Source of the DNA: Pyrinomonadaceae bacterium | GTDB lineage: Bacteria > Acidobacteriota > Blastocatellia > Pyrinomonadales > Pyrinomonadaceae | Length of the DNA stretch: 59,271 nucleotides | Direction: 5' to 3' | NCBI GenBank assembly: GCA_021463165.1 | Contig: JAJTWY010000020.1 | Location: forward strand, 1-59,271 | Part shown: in pieces, positions 52,962 through 59,271 of the stretch | Numbering within the stretch: position 1 is the stretch's first letter | Layout of the letters: the number at the start of each line of letters is the position of its first letter | The notes under the pieces: model-generated | Seen by the model: only the letters and a program-made list of their open reading frames with translations | Told to the model about the DNA's origin: nothing | Database searches by the model: none | Translations under genes and position numbers: made by a program

Positions 52962-53981
52962 ATGCAAAGATTTGCGGCTGCCGCACACGAGTTGAAGGTG
53001 AATTCGACAGGGCGAAAAGTTTTCGACCTGATCGGGGCCGAGATGCGGATGGTCGAGGATGAGTTCGAACGACAGGCATCGTCGAATATTCAGGTCATCG
53101 ATTATTTAGGCGAGTATTTACGAGCTTCCGGCGGAAAACGAGTCAGGCCGGCTTTGCTGATCTTGTCCGATTATGCGTCGGGCGGCGATGCGACTCAGGC
53201 GAATGTGATACGGCTCGCGACCGTGATGGAGATGCTCCACACCGCAACGCTCGTGCATGACGACATCATCGACAACGCCGATCTGCGTCGGAACCGTTCG
53301 TCTGTTAACGCTCGTTTTGGGAATCAGACCGCGGTCCTGATGGGTGATTGGCTATATATGTCGGCGTTTGAGACGACAGTTCGTGAGCGTTCGCTTGAGA
53401 TCATAGATATTCTGACACGTCTGACCAGAAAGATGACCGAGGGCGAGCTGATACAGCTTACGCGAATAGGTCGGTTGGATATCACGGAATCGGAGTATTT
53501 TGACATTCTGAAAAGAAAAACGGCATTTCTTTTCTCGGCCTGCTGCGAGGTTGGGGCGATCCTTGCGGATGCGAGGCCAGAGGAAAAGGCGGCACTTCGT
53601 GAATTCGGAATGCATCTGGGGATAGCGTTTCAACTCTCGGACGACGTCCTGGATCTTATGTCGGATACAGAAAGTCTGGGCAAGGAGGCGGGGTCGGATC
53701 TGCTTGAGGGGAAACTCACGCTGCCACTGATCTACCTGCTGGAGAAAAAGCCGCATCTAAGGAATGACCTTGAACAAGTCATGTACGACGGCAATTATTC
53801 TGCTGTCAGCCGAGAGTATCTCAGATCGATGCTTGACGATGATGGGATCATCATGGCCATCCGCGAGCGAGCCGCAGATCACTCTGATCGAGCAAGAAAA
53901 AATCTTGATGTTTTAAGCAAATCAGAGTATCGTTCTTGTTTGGAAGACGTTTTAGCTTTCATTACCGACAGAAAAAATTGA
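52962..53981 (+). CDS. Long-chain polyprenyl diphosphate synthase
   Basis: A 339-residue all-trans isoprenyl synthase that makes the side chain of quinones or a carrier lipid. Start ATG 52962 is preferred over an upstream TTG. The first Asp-rich motif reads DDIID (100-104 in LVHDDIIDNADLRR), 'GGKRVRPALLILSDYASGGD' precedes it, and the second motif is LSDDVLD in 'GIAFQLSDDVLDLMSDTESL'. EGKLTLPLIYLLE follows. Chain length is not predictable with confidence; the residue pattern before the first DDxxD (MEMLHTATLVH) fits long-chain enzymes such as heptaprenyl or octaprenyl synthases. Confidence 0.92.
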   Translation: MQRFAAAAHELKVNSTGRKVFDLIGAEMRMVEDEFERQASSNIQVIDYLGEYLRASGGKRVRPALLILSDYASGGDATQANVIRLATVMEMLHTATLVHDDIIDNADLRRNRSSVNARFGNQTAVLMGDWLYMSAFETTVRERSLEIIDILTRLTRKMTEGELIQLTRIGRLDITESEYFDILKRKTAFLFSACCEVGAILADARPEEKAALREFGMHLGIAFQLSDDVLDLMSDTESLGKEAGSDLLEGKLTLPLIYLLEKKPHLRNDLEQVMYDGNYSAVSREYLRSMLDDDGIIMAIRERAADHSDRARKNLDVLSKSEYRSCLEDVLAFITDRKN

Positions 53982-54040
53982 TAGCTCGCCCGCAGGGATC
54001 CCGCCAACCTGCTTAGTGAGGCTGAGGCTGTAAACCAAAT

Positions 54041-54655
54041 ATGAGCAATATCTTAGACGATAAAGTTGTAGAAGCTCTTGAAGAAATTTTGAACAAAACT
54101 CGTGGGGCGCTTAGCCAAGCGGTCATGCGGCTGCGTGACGCCGAGGCGGAGGTCGACAAACTTAAGCGGGAGATCAGCGCCCTGGAGAACAGCGCCGCGC
54201 AAACTGCTAAAGCGATAGATGGTGTCCGCCTTTCATTGAATGCCGGCAGGGGCGGACTGACGTTCCATCTCGAGGAGGTTCCTCGCTCAGGCGACGTCGA
54301 GACTCGCTCAAATGTTCAGGATCTTGCTTCGCGCGACTATCGGCGCGACACGCCGATCTCATATCTAAATCCGACCAGGCCTAAACTGATCGTTCAGCAA
54401 GACTTCGAACCTGCAAGTAATAGGTTCAGCGACCGAACGATAACGCAAAGCTGCACGTTGCTTCTTCGTGAGGCAGGCCGTCCGCTGCACGTCAATGAGT
54501 TGTATCACATGCTTGTCGATGGTGGAATGCAGTTCAAAGGCAACAATCCGACCATCTCGGTTGCGGTATCGCTAAGCCGGAACAGCAGGTTTAGGAAGGT
54601 CGGGCCCGGTACCTTCGATCTTGTTATCAGGGAGGCGTATCAGGTAGCGTCTTAG
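54041..54655 (+). CDS. Coiled-coil protein with C-terminal HARE-HTH-like winged helix
   Basis: A 204-residue protein. Residues about 5-75 form a coiled coil ('LDDKVVEALEEILNKTRGAL', then AEAEVDKLKREISALENSAA). A flexible middle leads to a C-terminal domain at about 130-195: 'ITQSCTLLLREAGRPLHVNE' LYHMLVDGGMQFKGNNPTISVAVSLSRNSRFRKVGPGTFDL. This pattern, a helix pair then paired helices ending in a 'F-K-x-v-g-x-G-x-F-x-L' wing, matches HARE-HTH-type domains, which are proposed to read DNA modifications or join chromatin-type and restriction complexes. Function here is unknown. No clear Shine-Dalgarno beyond GAGGCTGAGG. Confidence 0.68.
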   Translation: MSNILDDKVVEALEEILNKTRGALSQAVMRLRDAEAEVDKLKREISALENSAAQTAKAIDGVRLSLNAGRGGLTFHLEEVPRSGDVETRSNVQDLASRDYRRDTPISYLNPTRPKLIVQQDFEPASNRFSDRTITQSCTLLLREAGRPLHVNELYHMLVDGGMQFKGNNPTISVAVSLSRNSRFRKVGPGTFDLVIREAYQVAS

Positions 54656-54691
54656 CCGAGAGGGATCGGAATCTAGAAAGAGTAGCACTGG

Positions 54692-54735
54692 TGCCCAGAG
54701 GCAGGCTGAATAGCTTGACTTTGGGCATTTTGTTT
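54692..54735 (+). terminator. Probable terminator after the coiled-coil/HARE-like gene
   Basis: TGCCCA (54692-54697) pairs with TGGGCA (54722-54727), with partial extension by AGAG/CTTT inside, followed by TTTTGTTT. The loop is long (24 bases), so it is weaker than others in the window. Confidence 0.5.
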
Positions 54736-54742
54736 CTATCAT
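54715..54742 (+). promoter_or_regulatory. Promoter of the FHA-PrsW gene, probably leaderless
   Basis: TTGACT (54715-54720) and TATCAT (54737-54742), spacing 16, place the transcription start at about 54749, which is the ATG itself. No Shine-Dalgarno sequence lies upstream, so a leaderless transcript is likely. Confidence 0.5.
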
Positions 54743-54748
54743 TGCAGT

Positions 54749-56293
54749 ATGAAATTACAGCTAACGATCGGTAGCGGCTCGCTGGCGGGCCGAAGTTTCG
54801 AATTGGAAACTGGGTTCATTACCATTGGCCGGAGCGACACCTGCAGCGTCAGGCTTGACCCGCAGACCGAACGGATAGCGTCAAAGCAACACGCCTTTAT
54901 CGAGGCGCGGCCTGACGGGTTCTATATAACCGACAACCAGAGTACCAACGGAACATTGGTGAATGGCCAGCGGATCCAGACCTGTAAGCTGAATTCGGGG
55001 GATCAGATCCAGTTTGGATCGAATGGCGTTATGGCGGCGGTTCAGATCGGCGGATCGATGCCGCAGGCGGTTGTTTCAGGTCAGCAAAGCTATCGCGATT
55101 ACGAGGCACAACAGTTCAATCAGGCAGCCGTCCAAGAGCCCGTGAACATGCAGGCTTCGTTTCACAATTTCGGACTGGGCGGTGCCATTGCGATCAAGCC
55201 CGAGGCTCCGAAGACCGGACGGTACATTGGAATTGCGGCGACGGTGATCTCCATCTTCGTGATGTCGATCTTTGTTGCCGGCCTTATGACCCTGAGCGTT
55301 GGGCTGATACCGGCAGTGATCGCGACGTTTGTAGCCTTCGCTCCAGCAATGATCTATCTCCTGCCGCTTATCTGGCTAGACCGCTACGACCCGGAGCCAG
55401 CCTGGCTGCTAGCGTTGGCATTCGCTTGGGGAGCTTTGGTGGCCGTGCTTGTTTCGTTCGTTGTGAACACGGCGGTCGGCGTGATCGTATCGATCGGCGT
55501 GTCCCCCGTGGCTGGCGAGGCTGTGGGAGCCGTCGTGTCGGCCCCGATCTTTGAAGAAGGTTCGAAAGGCCTCGGCCTTGTCATACTCCTGATATTTTTC
55601 CGAAGGTACTTCGACGATATCCTAGATGGCATTGTGTTTGCGGGCGTGATAGCGCTCGGTTTTGCAACAGTAGAGAATGTTCTCTACTACGGCCGAGCGC
55701 TCGGTGGGGGCGGTTTCGGCGGACTGGCTGTCCTTTTTGTGCTTCGGGGAATACTGTCGCCGTTCGCCCACGTTACGTTCACGGTAATGACCGGGATCGG
55801 GTGCGGTATTGCACGCGAATCGCATAATAAGCTCGTGAAGTTGGTGATGCCGGTAGTTGGCTACATCGGTGCGGTGATATTGCATGCTATCTGGAACGGC
55901 GTCGCCGTACTGGGCGGCATTGAGGGCTTCCTAGTCGGCTACGTGATATTCCAGATACCGTTCTTCCTCATTTTTGTTGGCTTTTCGCTGTATATCATGA
56001 GGCGACAGAATAAGATCCTCACCGAAATGCTTGCCATCGATATTGCTCGCGGTTTGATCCCGACGGAACATGCGAAGATCGCGATCTCAGCGTTTCGCAG
56101 TTCAGGGTGGATACTTGGCGGCTTGTTCAGCGGTAAATTCGGACCGCGAAGCCGCTATGTCCGCGCGATCGGAAAACTCGGCCTCAGCTACTGGCATATT
56201 CAACGGGCGACTGCTGCGCAGGGCCACACAGGTAGTTTTCAGCAGAATCCCATTCTCCGCGAAGAGGTGTTGAAATGGCGGGATCAGGTCTAA
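54749..56293 (+). CDS. FHA domain - PrsW-like intramembrane protease fusion
   Basis: A 514-residue fusion. The FHA domain (about 1-95) has 'GFITIGRSDTCSVRLDPQTE', SKQHAFIE and DNQSTNGTLVNG, the canonical phospho-Thr-binding residues. A disordered linker leads to eight or so membrane helices of the PrsW family with EExxK at 269-273 (IFEEGSKG), FATVEN, SPFAHVTFT and LHAIWNG. PrsW in Bacillus cleaves an anti-sigma factor (RsiW). The C terminus (about 440-514) is a soluble region with AFRSSGWILGGLF. The FHA domain suggests that protease location or activity is guided by Ser/Thr phosphorylation; a Ser/Thr kinase gene lies 400 bases downstream. Confidence 0.87.
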   Translation: MKLQLTIGSGSLAGRSFELETGFITIGRSDTCSVRLDPQTERIASKQHAFIEARPDGFYITDNQSTNGTLVNGQRIQTCKLNSGDQIQFGSNGVMAAVQIGGSMPQAVVSGQQSYRDYEAQQFNQAAVQEPVNMQASFHNFGLGGAIAIKPEAPKTGRYIGIAATVISIFVMSIFVAGLMTLSVGLIPAVIATFVAFAPAMIYLLPLIWLDRYDPEPAWLLALAFAWGALVAVLVSFVVNTAVGVIVSIGVSPVAGEAVGAVVSAPIFEEGSKGLGLVILLIFFRRYFDDILDGIVFAGVIALGFATVENVLYYGRALGGGGFGGLAVLFVLRGILSPFAHVTFTVMTGIGCGIARESHNKLVKLVMPVVGYIGAVILHAIWNGVAVLGGIEGFLVGYVIFQIPFFLIFVGFSLYIMRRQNKILTEMLAIDIARGLIPTEHAKIAISAFRSSGWILGGLFSGKFGPRSRYVRAIGKLGLSYWHIQRATAAQGHTGSFQQNPILREEVLKWRDQV

Positions 56294-56435
56294 GGCGGAG
56301 GCCAAGTTTCTGAGGATGACGCCTTGTCGATCCAAAGGCAAGATCAGAAGCTTCGCCGATCCATCGACTCTGTGCTAATCCGATCGGGGGGCATCTGAGG
56401 GGCGTAAGAGGCCGCCTTCCGGTCGGCGATTCCAA

Positions 56436-56476
56436 TTCAAAAACGAAAAGGACCCACGAACGCGTCGTAAGTCCTT
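56436..56476 (-). terminator. Terminator of the tRNA-Lys gene
   Basis: On the minus strand AAGGAC (56476-56471) pairs with GTCCTT (56453-56448), followed by TTCGTTTTT. It lies 7 bases after the tRNA 3' end. Confidence 0.7.
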
Positions 56477-56483
56477 GTCTAAC

Positions 56484-56559
56484 TGGTAGGCCGAACAGGG
56501 ATCGAACCTGTGACCCGCGGATTAAGAGTCCGCTGCTCTACCGACTGAGCTATCGACCC
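56484..56559 (-). tRNA. tRNA-Lys (anticodon CTT)
   Basis: A 76-base tRNA with encoded CCA. The acceptor stem GGGTCGA pairs with TCGGCCT (one G-T pair at each of two positions). The D arm is AGCTCAGTCGGTAGAGC, the anticodon loop CTCTTAA gives anticodon CTT, and the T arm ACAGG-TTCGATC-CCTGT is perfect. It reads AAG codons. It is followed by its own terminator on the minus strand. Confidence 0.95.
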
Positions 56560-56695
56560 AGAAGCAACCCGAATTATATCAAAACTAACGTCCGCAACCA
56601 AAATGCTGCGGCGTTTGTCTGGGTTCGCGCAAAAAATGTCGGGCGGATCGTTCCTGACTTGGAATATTGGAACTTGACGTGGAAGATATTTAGAG

Positions 56696-58309
56696 ATGAA
56701 GGAATGCCCTAAATGCGAACTCTGTTATCCCGACGAGGTGGTGGAATGCCCGGTCGACGGGACAGCGACGCGATTTGCACTCCCCGGACCGCAGTTACTT
56801 GCGGACCGATACTTGCTCGAAAGCCGTCTGGGCCGGGGTGCAATGGGCCAGGTTTACCTGGCAAAAGACAAGAAATTCGACACAAGAAAAGTAGCGGTAA
56901 AAACGGTTCGGCAGGACATTCTAAGCAGTGAGGACCTGCAGGAAGGCGAAGCGATCGCTCGGTTCGAACGCGAGGCTCAGGCTGCCGCATCGATCCAGCA
57001 TCCGAATACCGTGAGCGTGACCGATTTTGGCGAATCGACGGACGGGATCTTTTATCTCGTAATGGAATACGTCGAGGGCGAGACCTTGCACCGCCTGCTT
57101 CGACGAGAGGGCACATTGCCGGTCAAAAGGGCAGTTCGCTTGTTAAGGCAGATCGCCGACGGTGTCGACGCGGCACATGATCTCGATATTCTTCACCGCG
57201 ACCTGAAGCCCGCCAATATCTTCATCATGCAGAAGGGAAAGGGCGGCGACGGATTCGTGAAGGTGGGTGATTTTGGCCTTGCCAAGATCATGAATCAGAC
57301 CGTGACCGACACAGCATCGAAGGCGACGCCATCCTCACGCGGTATCATTGGCACACCCGAATTTATGTCGCCCGAGCAGATGCAGCCTGAATTGGCGGTC
57401 GATAAAAGGGCCGATCTTTACGCATTGGGGACGATCGCGTATCTGATGCTGGGCGGCAAGACTCCCTTTACGGGCGAGCTGATGCAGCTGGTGATGCAGA
57501 AAGTGATGCACACGCCGCCGCCGCTGTCGTCGATCAGGACCGACATTCCTGCGGATGTCGATCGGGTGATTATGAGCTCCTTGCAGATCGATCCCGCTCA
57601 TCGGCCGAATTCTGTGTCGGAGTGGATCAGCGAGCTCGAGGCGGCCGCAGCCGATATCAGCGAGAGACAGGCCGGAAAATCGAGGCTGGTTATTCTGGCA
57701 CCACTGGATGCCGAGGTATATGTCAACGACGAACGAAAGGGAAGCGTTGGGAGATCGGGACGCTTGGTTTTGACCGATATCCCGGCGGGCCAGCATATCC
57801 TACGGGTGTCAAAGGCAGGTGAGCGTGATGACGAGCGTGTGATCGAGATCAGGCCGGGTGCGAATGAGCAGGTGATCCAGGCCCAACTCCAAAGCCGACA
57901 TGGCAGCCATCCCTCACAGCAGGGATCGAGCACCGGGGGTTCTCAGCATTCGAGCGTGATGCCCGGCATCGTCGCGTGTTCAAACTGTGGTTCCCGATTC
58001 GCCGAGGGCGTAAGATTCTGCGGCCGCTGCGGCAGCGGAACGTTCTCGATGATAACCCCCGGCCAGGTCATCGGTTCGTCGTATCCGTGTCCGAGATGTT
58101 CAGCAGCCGTCGCCGGGAACACCCGTTTCTGCGGACGATGCGGCCTGAATATCTCTCCATCGCAACAATTTGCCGCACAGCAGCCTGTAAATTTCAGACA
58201 AACCAGCCGTTCGATCCCCGCCCAAGCAGAGCGATTGTGTCAAAGGTGCGGCGGGGCCTATCCGCCTCACATAAAATTCTGCGGCCGCTGCGGATTGACC
58301 CTTCAATGA
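56696..58309 (+). CDS. Ser/Thr protein kinase with zinc ribbons at both ends and a PEGA domain
   Basis: A 537-residue cytoplasmic Hanks-type kinase with no transmembrane segment. The N-terminal Cys knuckle is at 4-18 (CPKCELCYPDEVVECP). The kinase domain (about 38-310) has GRGAMG, Lys69 in VAVKT, HRDLKPAN (His167-Asp169) and DFG (192-194), then GTPEFMSPEQ, so it is predicted active. A PEGA domain follows at about 328-400 ('LVILAPLDAEVYVNDERKGS' with LTDIPAGQHILRVSKAG). Three C-terminal zinc ribbons contain CSNCG...CGRCG, CPRCS...CGRCG and CQRCG...CGRCG. The last ends at the C terminus. A weak GAG lies before the ATG. It may modify targets recognised by the FHA-PrsW protease upstream. Confidence 0.92.
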   Translation: MKECPKCELCYPDEVVECPVDGTATRFALPGPQLLADRYLLESRLGRGAMGQVYLAKDKKFDTRKVAVKTVRQDILSSEDLQEGEAIARFEREAQAAASIQHPNTVSVTDFGESTDGIFYLVMEYVEGETLHRLLRREGTLPVKRAVRLLRQIADGVDAAHDLDILHRDLKPANIFIMQKGKGGDGFVKVGDFGLAKIMNQTVTDTASKATPSSRGIIGTPEFMSPEQMQPELAVDKRADLYALGTIAYLMLGGKTPFTGELMQLVMQKVMHTPPPLSSIRTDIPADVDRVIMSSLQIDPAHRPNSVSEWISELEAAAADISERQAGKSRLVILAPLDAEVYVNDERKGSVGRSGRLVLTDIPAGQHILRVSKAGERDDERVIEIRPGANEQVIQAQLQSRHGSHPSQQGSSTGGSQHSSVMPGIVACSNCGSRFAEGVRFCGRCGSGTFSMITPGQVIGSSYPCPRCSAAVAGNTRFCGRCGLNISPSQQFAAQQPVNFRQTSRSIPAQAERLCQRCGGAYPPHIKFCGRCGLTLQ

Positions 58310-58317
58310 AAACCGAG

Positions 58318-59271
58318 CTACTCGAGCCCCAGGAAATCCAGGTTTGACAGCGATCCGTTCAAGACGAGGATCTTGGGCGCAAAGCGGTATCGCTTACTCT
58401 CGATAGTGATCGTAACTGCCTGTCCCTCAGGGATATTTGTGAACGAATAGACTCCAAACGAGCCGGTCGTTGATGTACGGACTACCTGGTTTGAGTCGAT
58501 CAGCCGAACGATCGCATTTCGGATTCCCAGCCCCGTCGGCGTCAAAATTCGCCCTTCGATCGATACGGTTTGCGGAGTTGGACTCGGCGTTGGAGTTGGA
58601 GTCGGCGTCGGCGTAACGGTCGGACTAGGCGTCGGAGTTGGCGTTGGTGTTGGTGTTGGTGTTTGAGTCGGCGTAGGTGTCGGTGCCGCAATGACGGTCG
58701 TAGTTATCGTCTGAGCGCTGTTGTTCGACTCGTTCGATTCTTGGACAAGGTTATTAGGATCAACCAGGACATTGGTTCCAGCGCTAACGAGCGTTCCCGG
58801 CGTCAAGGACCGGACGACTACATTGAGGGTTGCAGTTCCCGGATCAGTTCCATTTGTCCAGATGACCCCGCCACCAAAGAACACCCCGGTCGCGTCCGGG
58901 GCCGCGACATACCCGCTAGTGCCATTGGCACTTACAAATGAATTTGGAACGCCAGCCGGAAAAGCAAATCGAACCTGTGGAGCCACAAAACCACTGCCAC
59001 CAGTCGGCGAAACGGTGACCGTCAGCGTGTAAGTAACAAACCCGCCCGCATTTACCGTACCGGGACCAGCCGATTGAGAGATCGTAAGGTCCATGCCGGG
59101 GAGTGGCGTCGGCGTAGGCGTAGGCGTAGGCGTAGGCGTAGGCGTAGGCGTAGGCGTAGGCGTGGGTGTCGGCGTCGGAGTCGGCGTCGGAGTCGGCGTA
59201 GGCGTAGGCGTAGGCGTGGGTGTCGGCGTCGGAGTCGGCGTCGGAGTCGGCGTAGGCGTGGGTGTCGGCGT
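58318..59271 (-). CDS. Surface protein with Thr-Pro linkers and C-terminal regulatory-like domain (5' end outside window)
   Basis: The reading frame is open to the right-hand window edge, so the protein is N-terminally incomplete. From the edge inward it encodes about 28 Thr-Pro pairs, then LPGMDLTISQSAGPGTVNAG, a DUF11/CARDB-like beta-sandwich domain of about 110 residues ('GFVTYTLTVTVSPTGGSGFV', LNVVVRSLTPGTLVSAGTNV). A second Thr/Pro/Ser linker of about 35 residues follows, then a C-terminal carboxypeptidase-regulatory-like domain starting VSIEGRILTPTGLGIRNAIV and ending LSNLDFLGLE. This layout is typical of large secreted adhesin-like proteins in Acidobacteriota. It converges with the kinase gene, 8 bases apart. 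Confidence 0.82.
   Translation of the reverse strand, partial: TPTPTPTPTPTPTPTPTPTPTPTPTPTPTPTPTPTPTPTPTPTPTPTPTPTPTPTPLPGMDLTISQSAGPGTVNAGGFVTYTLTVTVSPTGGSGFVAPQVRFAFPAGVPNSFVSANGTSGYVAAPDATGVFFGGGVIWTNGTDPGTATLNVVVRSLTPGTLVSAGTNVLVDPNNLVQESNESNNSAQTITTTVIAAPTPTPTQTPTPTPTPTPTPSPTVTPTPTPTPTPSPTPQTVSIEGRILTPTGLGIRNAIVRLIDSNQVVRTSTTGSFGVYSFTNIPEGQAVTITIESKRYRFAPKILVLNGSLSNLDFLGLE
59104..59271. repeat. 6-base tandem repeat encoding Thr-Pro pairs (extends beyond window)
   Basis: Plus-strand GGCGTA, GGCGTC, GGAGTC and GGTGTC-type hexamers run without interruption to the window edge. Seen at larger scale, a block GGCGTGGGTGTCGGCGTCGG plus two GGAGTC units recurs, so a higher-order period of several hexamers is superimposed. 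Each unit encodes Thr-Pro on the minus strand. A second shorter array (58574-58683) encodes the other linker. It is coding, not CRISPR. Confidence 0.88.

Noticed and set aside
59104..59271. CRISPR-like array of short repeats
   Set aside because: Units are 6 bases with no spacers, remain in frame as Thr-Pro codons, and there are no cas genes.

Overview
The window looks like a chromosomal segment of an Acidobacteriota bacterium, most likely of the Blastocatellia/Pyrinomonadales type. This is an inference from gene content: two Oar-like TonB-dependent receptors with N-terminal carboxypeptidase-regulatory domains, Pro-Thr/Ser-rich 'TPTP' linkers in exported proteins, many secreted M16/M20/M28/S41 peptidases, a Ser/Thr kinase with zinc ribbons, and DUF3108, VIT-VWA and Ycf48-like exported proteins. 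Base composition looks like the mid-50s % GC and is even; I see no transposase, integrase, CRISPR array or prophage block.

Layout. 1-640: 3' end of a 23S rRNA gene, spacer with small palindromes, 5S rRNA and a strong terminator. 645-1206: a BrnT/BrnA-like toxin-antitoxin pair. 1.3-10.4 kb: PLP decarboxylase, TgpA-like transglutaminase, small exported proteins, rimO, an M20 peptidase and glnA. 10.4-14.2 kb: acetyltransferase, lipoprotein, CxxC/coiled-coil protein, pyrF and a duplicated DUF3108 protein. 14.2-18.0 kb: iron-uptake cluster feoA-feoB-FeoB-associated peptide, followed by a DMT transporter and a MogA/MoaB-like gene, behind a promoter overlapped by a Fur-box-like palindrome. 18.3-34.5 kb: envelope region with a VIT-VWA protein, a 7-bladed Ycf48-like protein behind nested inverted repeats, two large TonB-dependent receptors sharing a promoter block, an S41 protease and an M16 pair. 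34.6-37.5 kb: tandem VOC proteins, a Rad52-like protein divergent from an XRE regulator, and a small membrane protein.

37.6-46.9 kb, minus strand: argS followed by trpL-trpE-trpD-trpC-trpF-trpB-trpA-aroF. The 205-base gap before trpE holds a complete ribosome-mediated attenuator: a sigma70-type promoter, a 25-codon leader peptide with three consecutive Trp codons, mutually exclusive 1:2, 2:3 and 3:4 helices, and an intrinsic terminator. The promoter geometry suggests the leader peptide is translated from a nearly leaderless transcript. trpG is not in the cluster. This is the strongest regulatory discovery in the window.

47.1-59.3 kb: folE, an M28 peptidase, metG, tatD, yajQ, a polyprenyl synthase, a coiled-coil/HARE-HTH-like protein, an FHA-PrsW fusion protease, tRNA-Lys(CTT), a zinc-ribbon Ser/Thr kinase, and the 3' part of a surface protein whose Thr-Pro linker is an extended 6-base tandem repeat running off the window.

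Start codons were moved inward where a Shine-Dalgarno site, signal peptide or family N terminus supported it; each case is noted. All functional calls rest on motif recognition by eye without database searches.
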